64,000 bases of DNA from contig NZ_CP195105.1 of assembly GCF_051175565.1 (NCBI RefSeq), positions 2,728,001 through 2,792,000 on the forward strand, in the 5' to 3' direction. Under the pieces are notes generated by a model, which was given only the letters and a program-made list of their open reading frames with translations, was not told where the DNA came from and did not search any database. Both the position numbers and the translations under genes were made by a program. Of this stretch, positions 8,491 through 17,292 are shown one piece after another (position 1 is the first letter of the stretch; each line of letters begins with the position of its first letter). Source of the stretch: Daejeonia sp002484105 (GTDB lineage Bacteria; Bacteroidota; Bacteroidia; Flavobacteriales; Weeksellaceae).

Positions 8491-9778
8491 CATTGTTGTC
8501 CGATAAAAATTAAAATTAAATTTTTAGAATGCACATATGATTGATTGTCAGGTGTATAAAAGAGCAACTTTGTGATAATTCAAAAACAAGCTACCAATCA
8601 AAGGACAATTGATTGCCATCGTCTCGGTCAATGACCCAGTCTTTTTCGGGGTTTTCTAAAAATTTCATTAGGTTGATATAATTGAACAAATGGATTTTGC
8701 AAAAACTGACTAAATTCGAAAATGCCCAATGCCGCTTCAATCTCTTTTTAATGACTGCAAGCAGAAGATTGACTATTAACACACAATAAATCTGTATTTT
8801 AATCGCATTTTCGTTATCTCCCAAAAAATATTTTAGTGGAAAATTTTGCTTCAACTGCTTAAACAACAGCTCAATCTGCCATCTTGTTTTATAAAGTGCT
8901 GCAATCATATCGGCTCTCATTTCAAACAAATTGGTCAAAAACTCAAATTTCCTTTTGTTGGCACGGTCATAGAAAACTACTTTTCGCAATCGTAATTTCG
9001 AGGTTTCTTTGTCCTTTTTTACTTCAACCTCGATAATTTCGTCCTTTAAAACACCGCTGTGAATATGCGATCCAATGTCTAATGCTTCAATGTTGATGTA
9101 TGATGCACTATCCTTTATTCGGGTTACAAAACCTGTTTTTTGCTCCGTAAAATGAGCAAAAGCCTTGTAATCATTATATCCTTTGTCGAAAACATACACC
9201 GTGTTTTCATCGCATTGTAGTTTCTCCAAAAACTGATGGTCGTGTTTTTTGGCTTCGCTGAACCAAACCAAACTCGGAACAACTTCATCTGCATTAACAA
9301 CTGTATGTACTTTAATTCCACCTTTCTTTTTGCCTGTTTTGGGGTTTCTGCCAACGCCTTCCAAGATGTCTTTGAACAAGCTGATTGTGGTACTATCAAA
9401 GATTTTTACCTGCTTTTTAATCACCTCTTTAATTCGGCTGTCCGACAAAAAATCACCATATTGTTTGAGCAATGCATGATAAATATTTTCAAAAACCAAA
9501 ACATCTCTTTTCTTGTTGGCATCCGACAAAGTACTTCTTTTCGGAATATGATTTAATTGAAAACCTGCTGTTTTACCCGATAAACCAAGCATCGCTCCCG
9601 ATATTTCACGCAGTGATGTACATTTTGAAAACGAACAAAAAAGCATACTTATCAAGTGATCTTTCGTCTTGAACCGCTTTGTATAGCGATCTGAATCACA
9701 TTTTTTAACTTCCTTTCTGATAAGTGAATCTTCAATTAATGAAATCAGCTGTCCGAAAACGGATTTTGTAGAAAAATG
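8491..9778 (-). mobile_element. IS4-family element, copy 1, right end missing
   Basis: The left end CATTGTTGTCCGATAAA (8491-8507) matches the terminal repeat of the complete related copy at 32367-33755. At the other side the element stops at 9778, where another IS4-type element begins, so the transposase N-terminus and right inverted repeat are lost. It differs from the 32.4-kb copy in many codons and throughout the left non-coding end, so it is an isoform and not a recent duplicate. Confidence 0.8.
8591..9778 (-). pseudogene. IS4-family transposase, 5' truncated
   Basis: The frame matches the transposase at 32472 from its residue HFSTKSVFGQ to the end, but the first few codons are lost at the junction with the next element. 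The DDE core is visible: the first Asp in FDSTTISLF, the second in VFDKGYNDY, and the Y-(2)-R-(3)-E-(6)-K signature in YKTRWQIELLFKQLK. An internal ATG at 9655 would give only a 354-aa product without the N-terminal DNA-binding part. It is probably inactive. Confidence 0.8.
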
Positions 9779-10813
9779 CTAAGTACATGACAAAACCTGT
9801 ACAACACAGAAATTCAGTTTATTGAATCCAGATAGCAGGACCTCTGAGAGGTAATCGAGTCCGTATTTAAAGCAGGATTTAGCTCTTCGTCCATGTTTCT
9901 TGATTTTTATGGGTTTAATCTGTGTATCGATATAATCTCCAATCAGGTAGCACCAAATAAAGGCCATCATAGTCAGCATCATTAGTTTTTCGAGTCTGTC
10001 GAGTGCCGTTAGATGGGTATCTTCTATATTGAATCCGCTGGATTTCATGCCTCTGAAGAGCGTTTCGATTTGCCAACGTTCTCTATAATAAGACAACGCT
10101 TCATCAGGTTTGTTGAAGGATACCAGTACAAGCAGCTCTACTTTTCCCTGAACAACAGATTTTGTGGCCGAGAGATAGCAAAGTTCTTCGCCTAGGCTCA
10201 CGATATGCCGGTAATGTTGGCATTGGTTTACTTTGACTGCGTTGAACAGGTGAGAAACCTTGATGTACTGCTGCTTTCGTGGCAGGAAAACCTTGAAGTT
10301 GTTGCGGATGCGGATGTGATAGCGGATCTGGTTACGGTTCAGGAATTTCAACCATTTATCACCTACGAATTCCCTGTCGGCCAGAAGGCAGTCGATACGC
10401 TCTGTGCCAAACCAATCCATGAAATCCTGCATCAGATCAATACGTTCCTCTGTGCTGGAGTTGCCCCTCTTATCGAGCATCTTGAAAAGAAGCGGAATGG
10501 CCACATTTCTGTAAGCAACGCCCAACATTAATATGTTGATATTGCTGCCTCCAAACTTCCAGTTTGTTCTGTCCATCACCAGAATGAGTTTCCCTTTAAT
10601 GGGTAACGATTTGAATATGAATGAACTCACGAGCTTCATCGGCAATTCCACTTCTGCCATGAATCGCTGTATGCGCCGCATACAACTCGAGGCCAGACTT
10701 GGAGTGTCAAATGCCGCAGACACCTTGACAAAGTTGACCGACTTTGCTTTGCATAGCGCTGTTATGAAAAGACAGATAAGGCGGATCCTGGCCAGGTGGA
10801 GATCTTTGCCCAT
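9779..10813 (-). CDS. IS4-family transposase (344 aa)
   Basis: This second IS4-family type has a DDE domain with MDRTNWKFG (first Asp), LLADREFVG (second Asp) and YRERWQIETLFRGMK (Glu signature). The frame looks intact from ATG 10813. It runs through the left terminal repeat of its own element and ends with a TAG two bases outside the GTACATG end, so the last codons come from the inverted repeat. Three deletion derivatives of the same element occur at 12306, 17031 and 36323. It may still be functional as a protein, but its element lacks a normal right end. Confidence 0.85.
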   Translation of the reverse strand: MGKDLHLARIRLICLFITALCKAKSVNFVKVSAAFDTPSLASSCMRRIQRFMAEVELPMKLVSSFIFKSLPIKGKLILVMDRTNWKFGGSNINILMLGVAYRNVAIPLLFKMLDKRGNSSTEERIDLMQDFMDWFGTERIDCLLADREFVGDKWLKFLNRNQIRYHIRIRNNFKVFLPRKQQYIKVSHLFNAVKVNQCQHYRHIVSLGEELCYLSATKSVVQGKVELLVLVSFNKPDEALSYYRERWQIETLFRGMKSSGFNIEDTHLTALDRLEKLMMLTMMAFIWCYLIGDYIDTQIKPIKIKKHGRRAKSCFKYGLDYLSEVLLSGFNKLNFCVVQVLSCT

Positions 10814-10826
10814 ATGGGCTTTAAAT
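9783..10826 (-). mobile_element. IS4-type element A (left end and transposase)
   Basis: The left end GTACATGACAAAAC at 9783 pairs with GTTTTGTCATGAAC ending at 12843; both carry the same ATGACAAAAC variant, unlike the ATCACAAAAC of the relics. This suggests that 9783 and 12843 were once the two ends of one element. At 10826 it is broken by the IS5-type element. On the left it interrupts IS4 copy 1. Confidence 0.7.
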
Positions 10827-12305
10827 AGTCATCCCTTAATTTCGCATTAACTATTTGATAATGTGATAAATAGTCATTAATAAACATCAAAAAAGCTTGT
10901 GTATAATTGCAGGAAATCGTATTTTTAGGATATAAAAAGTGGCAAAATGTTAGGTAAAATAAAACCCGATTTACAGCAAAATTTATTCAAGACCCGACTG
11001 ACTGAACTCATCAATATGGAGCATCCGCTGGTGAAACTAGCAAATGAGATTTCCTGGGATAAAATGGAGGCAGAGTTTGAAAAATTATTTTCACAAGGCG
11101 GAAGACCCTCTATTGCGATTCGTAAAATAGCAGGTATGCTTTTGCTCAAGGAAATGTTTAAAGAAAGTGATGAGAGCGTGGTAGAAAGATGGATTGAGAA
11201 TGCCTATTGGCAGTATTTTACAGGAGAAACCTTTTTTCAGACAGAGCAGCCTTCCGATCCTAGTAATTTTGTTCATTTCAGAAAAAGAATTGGTGAGAGA
11301 GGTTTGGAATTCCTTTTGGGGCAAAGCGTTTCGCTTCATCCCAACGCCCACACCGAAGCTGAAGTTCAGATTGACACCACCGTTCAGGAGAAGAATATTA
11401 CCTTTCCCACCGATTCCAAACTGGCAAAAAAAGTGATTGACAATTGTAGCAAAATAGCCAAGAAAGAGGGGGTTGTACAAAGGCAAAGCTACAAAAGAGT
11501 AAGCAAGCAACTGCTGAGGGAATCTTATTTCGGGCACCACCCTAAAAGACGGAAGAACGCTAAAATGGCGAGGAAAAAGCTCAGAACTCTCGGCAAAAGA
11601 GTGCTTCGGGAATTGGAAAGAAAACTTCCCGAGAATGTTTTGAAGGACTATGAAGAAGTTTTTAAAATTTACCTCAAAGCACTTACCCAGGAGCGCAATA
11701 CAAAAGATAAAGTTTACAGCCTTCACGAATCGCAGGTGGCTTGCATTGCGAAAGGAAAGTCCGGAAAAGCATACGAGTTTGGGACAAAAGTGGCGGTAGT
11801 AAGAGGTCGGAAAACAGGCATCATCACCTCGGTAAAAAGATTTTCCGGCAACCCTCACGACAGCAAAACTTTGGAAGAATCATTGGCACAGAGTGAACGG
11901 GTACGAAAATCCGTTGGAGGAACAAGACCTACGAAAGCAAGTACAGACCGAGGGTTTAGAGGAATCAAAGAAGTGGGAGGAACGGCAATTTTGCTTCCCA
12001 CAAAAAAAGAAAAGACAAGATACGGGCAGCAAGTCGCAAGATTAAGATTCCGGGCAAGAGCAGCAATTGAACCTTGTATCTCGCATTTAAAAAGAAACCA
12101 CTCCTTAGGATTAAATTTCCTAAAGGGTGTTTTAGGAGACATTCATAATGCTCTTCTAGCAGGAATTGGATATAATTTAAAACTGAGATTAAACCAAATC
12201 AAAGCTCAAATTATTTTTTGGCTTCAAATACTATTCAATTTTTCAATAAAAAACAAAGCCACCATTTTTGCCGAAACTAAAATAATGGCTTTTTAAGGGG
12301 TGACT
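10827..12305 (+). mobile_element. IS5-family insertion sequence (complete)
   Basis: Inverted repeats AGTCATCCCTTAA (10827-10839) and TTAAGGGGTGACT (12293-12305) differ at one position. AAAT lies on both outer sides and may be a 4-bp target duplication, although the right flank does not continue the sequence of the left flank. One transposase gene fills the element. Confidence 0.85.
10947..12296 (+). CDS. IS5-family transposase (449 aa)
   Basis: The N-terminal part is typical of IS5/IS1182-like transposases (MEHPLVKLANEISWDKMEAEF). DDE residues are visible in VQIDTTVQEKNI, ASTDRGFRG and RARAAIEPCISHLKRNH. The frame is uninterrupted, begins about 110 bp inside the left inverted repeat and stops at the right one, so the element looks potentially active. 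It sits inside older IS4-type DNA and is thus one of the younger insertions of this nest. Confidence 0.9.
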   Translation: MLGKIKPDLQQNLFKTRLTELINMEHPLVKLANEISWDKMEAEFEKLFSQGGRPSIAIRKIAGMLLLKEMFKESDESVVERWIENAYWQYFTGETFFQTEQPSDPSNFVHFRKRIGERGLEFLLGQSVSLHPNAHTEAEVQIDTTVQEKNITFPTDSKLAKKVIDNCSKIAKKEGVVQRQSYKRVSKQLLRESYFGHHPKRRKNAKMARKKLRTLGKRVLRELERKLPENVLKDYEEVFKIYLKALTQERNTKDKVYSLHESQVACIAKGKSGKAYEFGTKVAVVRGRKTGIITSVKRFSGNPHDSKTLEESLAQSERVRKSVGGTRPTKASTDRGFRGIKEVGGTAILLPTKKEKTRYGQQVARLRFRARAAIEPCISHLKRNHSLGLNFLKGVLGDIHNALLAGIGYNLKLRLNQIKAQIIFWLQILFNFSIKNKATIFAETKIMAF

Positions 12306-12843
12306 AAATATTATCGCGTCCACGGTAGCAGTAAATGAAGGTCAGCATGGTCAGCATCATTCGTTTTTCGCGTCTGTCGAGTGCGTGGGTATCTTCTATA
12401 TTGAATCCGCTGGATTTCATGCCTCTGAAGAGCGTTTTCGATTTACTGGAGTTGCCCCTCTTATCGAGCATCTTGAAAAGAAGAGGAATAGCCACATTTC
12501 TGTAAGCAACGCCCAGTATTAATATGTTGATGTTGCTACCTCCAACCTTCCAGTTTGTTCTGTCCATCACCAGAATGAGTTTCCCTTTAATGGGTAACGA
12601 TTTTGAAGTTGACCGCTGTTATGAAAAGACAGATAAGACGAATCCTTGCCAAGTGGAGATCTTTGCCCATACAGACTTTAAATAATGGGAATAAGTCTGT
12701 ATTTTTGGCAACTTGGCTGGAGTTTTTTTTAAAGGCATCATCTGATCAATAACCCATCAATACACTGAATTTCAATATTTTAACCAAATATAAAACCACT
12801 TATTTCACTGATTTTTTAACGCTTTGCCTGTTTTGTCATGAAC
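12306..12843 (-). mobile_element. Internally deleted IS4-type relic B with right end
   Basis: This contains two short blocks of the transposase of element A joined by deletions, then its upstream non-coding end to GTTTTGTCATGAAC at 12843. The C-terminal block around GMKSSGFNIEDTH is joined directly to the LFKMLDKRGNSS and MDRTNWK region. The frame is broken. The block start (cacggtagcagtaaatgaag) recurs at 36403, so the deletion is shared with that relic. Confidence 0.75.
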
Positions 12844-13660
12844 TATAATTATAATTCTAAAATGTAAATCAAAGGTTTTTGAAGGTCTTCCACCATTGTC
12901 TTAGTTCTATTATTTTAGGTTCTCCAATGTTTATTAAACCCTTTCCTGATTCTAGTTTCTTTATTTCAGTCTCAAGTTTGTATTTACTAGTTGGTGTTCC
13001 TACAAAATTGCTAATTGATTTATAATCTTTATTTTGAACATTCAAACAAATTGGTAATTTTACTTGTGAAGCAAAATCAAAGTCTTTTGTTTTATAATCT
13101 TCAACTCCTTGTGATAACATAACAACAATTACCCCTTTTGATCGTAATAATCTTAATAAATCTTCTAATGCTTTTCTTGCATTTTTGTTTTTCAAATAAA
13201 TATGTGCTTCATCAATAACGATAACATATCTTACTGGAAAAATATGATCTTTAGGCTCACAGTCATTTGTAGAACTAAAATATGAATTAAAGTATCTTAA
13301 CAAAAGAAATACAACTAATTGCCGTAATGTGTCAGAAAGAGCTGGTGGAAGATTTAAATATAAACTTTTGCTTATAATATCTGGATTATTTGGGTCACAG
13401 TTAAAAATATTTGTTGATAAGTCTCTAATTACTGAATACAAAGTATCTTGCCTAATTCCATTTTCTTCGTAGTAATTTTCTAAATCTTCAAATAATTCAG
13501 CCATCGAAGGATATGAACCATTTTTTCTATCAAGTAAATCATTAATTAAACTAATTAATCACTACTAAACGGATAAACTCTTCCAAAGGCAATAATCAGT
13601 CATAATAAATTGATTATCAACATATTTACTCACCTTCCTAAAAACCTACCTCCCCTTTTT

Positions 13661-14884
13661 TTAGAACAGCTCCGTTTGAATGCAAGGGGATTTATTTTTG
13701 CTTTTAGGGCGTTTGCTGTAGGTTCTTCGGCAGTTTTCTATCATCCAAAACAGTTCTAAATTGCTGATTAAATGTATTCTGATCAATGCCGCAACGGTAG
13801 AAAATGCTTTTTGCGTTTTAGATTTTGCTTTCAAAACCATTAATAACAATTGTGCAATTAATGTACACCAAATCTGGGTTTTGATACCATTTTCAGTTTC
13901 AGAATAGAAATAATGTAATTGGAAGTTTTGCTTTAGTTTTTTGAACAACAATTCTATGTTCCACCTCAATTTATACAAATGAGCCACTTCTTCACGGCTG
14001 ATTTTAAAGTTATTGGTGATGAATTCATACATACGCCCTTTGTCGTCCCGATAGCTTATTTTTCTCAAGCAAAGTTTCTTTTCCGACTTATTTTCTTTGT
14101 AGTTCAGATGGATGTGTTCTTCCTTTAAAACACCTGATCCTTCCTCGTTCAGCGTCTGTAAAAAGGTTTCTTCTACCAATTCATACACTGCATTTTTTTT
14201 CAAACGGCATACAAATGAAACTTCATTTTGCGTAAAACGGGCGAATTGCAGATAGTGATTATAAGCTCTGTCAAAAACAATCATACTGTGTTTGGGTAAT
14301 GAAAGGTATTTAACGAAGTTTTTATCATGGCTTTTGGCTTCGCTGATACGTACAAATTCGGGTGTATCCGAATGGGCATCTACCAGCATGTGTACCTTGA
14401 GACCGCCTTTCTTTTGGCCTTCATTTTTAGGATTACGGCCCACACCTTTCATCACGTCAGAAAACAAACGAATCGTTGTACTGTCAAACAGAAACAGCTT
14501 CTCAAAAGAGACCTTATCCAACCGGCTGACCGATAAAACAGGCTTAAAATGTTCGATGAGCATAAAGTAAACCTCACGGAAAAATTCATTGTCTCTATTG
14601 CGCAAACCATCGCCAAAAGTGCTTTTGGCGGGGGCAGACTCCATACCAAGATGGTTGAGTTTTCCTTCCAAAGCCCGCATCCCATCAGTAACTTCGCCTG
14701 AGGAATCGCATCGGCTCAACACGCCAAAAAGCATACTTACCAAATGTGTCCAAGAGGAAAATGTTTTATAATACTTGTCCGAGCAATGCTTCCGGGAAAG
14801 TAAATCAAATTTGTTCTTCGGTATAAAATTTATCAGCTGTTTAAATATCGGCTGACCGACTAAATGTGTATCTTTATCACGCAT
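13661..14884 (-). CDS. IS4-family transposase (407 aa)
   Basis: An intact DDE transposase of a third IS4-family type. The first Asp is in LFDSTTIRLF, the second in VFDRAYNHY, and the signature is YKLRWNIELLFKKLKQNF. It is related to the transposases at 8591 and 32472 but clearly distinct. The 155-bp duplication repeats its start region, so a second ATG with the first 22 codons lies at 15039 but soon reaches a stop. It should be active if transcribed. Confidence 0.92.
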   Translation of the reverse strand: MRDKDTHLVGQPIFKQLINFIPKNKFDLLSRKHCSDKYYKTFSSWTHLVSMLFGVLSRCDSSGEVTDGMRALEGKLNHLGMESAPAKSTFGDGLRNRDNEFFREVYFMLIEHFKPVLSVSRLDKVSFEKLFLFDSTTIRLFSDVMKGVGRNPKNEGQKKGGLKVHMLVDAHSDTPEFVRISEAKSHDKNFVKYLSLPKHSMIVFDRAYNHYLQFARFTQNEVSFVCRLKKNAVYELVEETFLQTLNEEGSGVLKEEHIHLNYKENKSEKKLCLRKISYRDDKGRMYEFITNNFKISREEVAHLYKLRWNIELLFKKLKQNFQLHYFYSETENGIKTQIWCTLIAQLLLMVLKAKSKTQKAFSTVAALIRIHLISNLELFWMIENCRRTYSKRPKSKNKSPCIQTELF

Positions 14885-15132
14885 ATTTTTAGTTTGTGGA
14901 AAAACCTAAAATATGAAAAAAAAGGGAAGCCCTTAAAAGCTTCTCTTTTCTATATTAATTTTTGTCGGTTAGTAGTGATAAAATTTATCAGCTGTTTAAA
15001 TATCGGCTGACCGACTAAATGTGTATCTTTATCACGCATATTTTTAGTTTGTGGAAAAACCTAAAATATGAAAAAAAAGGGAAGCCCTTAAAAGCTTCTC
15101 TTTTCTATATTAATTTTTGTCGGTTAGTAGTG
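14823..15132. repeat. 155-bp tandem duplication of an IS end
   Basis: 14823-14977 and 14978-15132 appear identical on reading. Each holds the transposase start codon, its leader and the terminal repeat ending GTTAGTAGTG. Confidence 0.9.
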
Positions 15133-16002
15133 CTAATTAATATATTTTCTTGACTAACACCCATTCTTGGTACAAATGTAGAAATAGTATCAACAAATGC
15201 ACGAATACTAAAAGGTCTTTGTCTTTCCTCCAAATTGATTGATAAAAAAGGATTAAAATTAACTCCACCATCAATAACAATATCAACAAAATCAGTTTTT
15301 GTTGCATCCAAAAATGGCTTTAGTTGCTCTGGATTCCCTTCTCCTTTATAATCAAAAAATATAAATTTCAATTCATTATTTGAGTTTTTAGAAATCTGAT
15401 AAAGAATGTCTTTCATTAACTGGGTTTTTCCAGATCCAGCCATTCCTGCAATTGCGATATTTCTATTATCAAATTCCCTAAGATCGTTTACATTGATTAC
15501 AATTGGATCGTTGTTTTCTGATTTTCCAATTTCAAATGATAATAAATCTTGAAATTCTTTAACCTCTGACTTCTTTATATTGGTTGAAATATGAGTAGTA
15601 TTTGACCTTAAAGTCAATCCTTTTTTTATTGGTTTTAATAGAACATCTATATGATTCCCTTTTGTGATGTCTCCATTTTTTACACTTTCATTCCATATCT
15701 TTAAACCGTGATTAAGATGAAGTTTAAAAAGTTTTACAAACTCATCTTCGAAAGTGGTTTTGTTATAATGTTGATCCAATATTGATTTATAAATAACAAT
15801 ATTGGATGTATCATTGATGAGGGTTCCAAAAAGAGCTTTATCATCCCTAAATTCTTTTCCATCAGATTTCGGAATATTTTCATTTTCTAAATCAAAATAC
15901 TTTCCTGATTGCAAGCTTAATGCAAATGCTATACGAGGAGCAATTCCTTCATTTTTGAAACCATATAAACTTTTTAGATTATACAGAATTTCATCGTTTT
16001 CT

Positions 16003-16905
16003 TTACTTAATATTATTCTCATAATTGTGGAAATAACCGTTTTTTAAATTAGTATTTACACCATCATTTACCAATAGATATGACTTGGCGATGTTTTCTG
16101 AAATATCTTTAAAACGCTTTGGAGTAATCTCACTATTCGTTGAGAAAAGCACTACTTGTTCAGATAAAGCAGGATAGTATTTTTTAGTAATGCTATCTCT
16201 ATGTTCTTCATCAAGCCTTCCTAATGGTGTATCAATGAAAATTGGCAAACTTTGAATTGACTCATTCAGAATAGCTTTAATTAAACACGAAATGTAAATT
16301 TGCTTTTCTCCTGATGATAAACTTTCTTTTCTGATTTCGTTATCATCTTGGTCAAGTAAAGTGATTTTCATTCCTTGTCCCGAAGCCAAAATTGTAACTT
16401 TGACATCTTCAATAAATTTGCTGTTGTTTTCTTCACTTGAAAGTTTGTGCATCAACGTTTTTAACTCTATAAGAATCGTTTTTTCTAAACTGTTTTTATG
16501 CCTGCTCTTTTGTTCTTCTAAAAAAGTATTGAGCGTATCAATATATTTTTCGGTTTCTTTGATTTTTAATTTGTTTTGAGCGTTGATTTCAACTTTACTT
16601 CTAAGTGTTACAAGTTCTTGATTGAATCGAGTTATATCTTTCTTTACTTTGTTTATTTGTTGAGTATTTTCTCCTATTTTTCTATTGTATTCAGTGGTTT
16701 TGTTTACAGTCGTTGTTTGGTATTTTTTACAAATTTCAATTAACTCTTCATTGGATCTACGTCCACAATTACGTAATTTTTCAAATGAATGGTTCGCTAA
16801 ATAATATTCTTTCAGTTTATCAATAGAATCAAGACCATTGCATCTGCAAATATTATATGAGCGAACGCTTAAATCTTCTTTATAATATAATTCATCTATT
16901 GTCAT
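16003..16905 (-). CDS. DndD C-terminal half fused to an RNAP alpha-CTD-like domain
   Basis: Residues 1-63 (DLSVRSYNICRCNGL...LRNCGRRSNEELIEIC) match the helix-hairpin-helix fold of the RNA polymerase alpha C-terminal domain. A coiled coil follows at about 75-160. Then come the marks of the SMC-like ATPase DndD: signature LSSGEKQ at 196-202, Walker B PIFIDTPLGRLD at 221-232, and FSTNSEI near 254-260. The N-terminal Walker A half of DndD (normally about 650 aa in total) is absent, so ATP hydrolysis by this chain alone is unlikely. It overlaps the downstream DndE-ATPase gene by 20 bp and has its own promoter. It may be a deletion chimera or an unusual natural architecture. Confidence 0.7.
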   Translation of the reverse strand: MTIDELYYKEDLSVRSYNICRCNGLDSIDKLKEYYLANHSFEKLRNCGRRSNEELIEICKKYQTTTVNKTTEYNRKIGENTQQINKVKKDITRFNQELVTLRSKVEINAQNKLKIKETEKYIDTLNTFLEEQKSRHKNSLEKTILIELKTLMHKLSSEENNSKFIEDVKVTILASGQGMKITLLDQDDNEIRKESLSSGEKQIYISCLIKAILNESIQSLPIFIDTPLGRLDEEHRDSITKKYYPALSEQVVLFSTNSEITPKRFKDISENIAKSYLLVNDGVNTNLKNGYFHNYENNIK

Positions 16906-16932
16906 TTTTTTAATAACTTCTTAAATTCATTT

Positions 16933-16963
16933 TAAATTTACTTTTAAATTTTAAATATACAAA
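16933..16963 (-). promoter_or_regulatory. Bacteroidetes-type promoter of the dnd-like operon
   Basis: On the minus strand TTTG (16960-16963), a 19-bp spacer and TAAATTTA (16933-16940) fit TTTG-N19-TAnnTTTG with one mismatch. The ATG at 16905 follows about 27 bp downstream. Confidence 0.5.
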
Positions 16964-17030
16964 CTGCAAACGAAAGTAAAAAGAAGAAAAAAATCAGGGA
17001 GTCAGTAAAAATCATATGAAAAAAATTTAA

Positions 17031-17274
17031 GTACATCACAAAACCTGTATAACACAGAAATTCAGTTTGTTAAATTCTTAAAACAGGATCCTGAGAGGTT
17101 ATTGCGTTCACCATCTTGAAAAGAAGGGGAATGGTTACATATTGGGGCGGAGTTGTTCTTTTAAAGGCATCATCTGATCGATAATCCTTTAATATACTGA
17201 ATGACAGTTTTTTAACCTGCTGTAAAAACACTTGTTTTATTGATTTTTAACTGTTTGCGTGTTTTGTGATGTAC
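17031..17274 (-). mobile_element. 244-bp deletion derivative of the IS4-type element (MITE-like)
   Basis: Both ends remain: GTACATCACAAAAC at 17031 and GTTTTGTGATGTAC ending at 17274. Inside are only the left 80 bp, a short block around the LFKMLDKRGN codons, and the right non-coding end. No coding capacity is left. Confidence 0.8.
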
Positions 17275-17292
17275 CCTAATATTTTTGATTAA

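Larger units (their letters stand above)
13560..15132 (-). mobile_element. IS4-family insertion sequence with duplicated right end
   Basis: Ends are CACTACTAAAC (13560) and GGTTAGTAGTG (ending 15132). It is flanked by the 9-bp direct repeat CTAATTAAT at 13551-13559 and 15133-15141, a clear target duplication. The right 155 bp is present twice in tandem (14823-14977 and 14978-15132), so a complete terminus also exists internally at 14977. Confidence 0.92.
12869..16022 (-). pseudogene. DndE-HerA/FtsK-like ATPase fusion (DndEi-like), split by an IS
   Basis: Residues 1 to about 115 resemble DndE (start MRIILSKENDEIL; FEDEFVKLFKLHLNHGL is the typical DndE end), a DNA-binding part of the phosphorothioation machinery. 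A HerA/FtsK-type NTPase follows: Walker A GMAGSGKT at 193-200, FFDYKGEGN near 225, and Walker B VIVIDEAH in the second half. The IS at 13560-15132 with duplicated CTAATTAAT splits it into 15142-16022 and 12869-13550. Removing the IS and one 9-bp copy restores a single 523-codon frame. A similar fusion is known as DndEi in DndCDEi-type systems. The start overlaps the upstream gene by 20 bp. Its AT-richness contrasts with the core genes. Confidence 0.75.

Noticed and set aside
10823..12309. AAAT on both sides of the IS5 element as proof of simple insertion
   Set aside because: The flanks on the two sides do not join to a continuous sequence, so the match may be chance or follow a recombination.
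12304..12570. 88-codon frame as a transposase gene
   Set aside because: It is two transposase blocks joined by deletion inside a relic; not functional.
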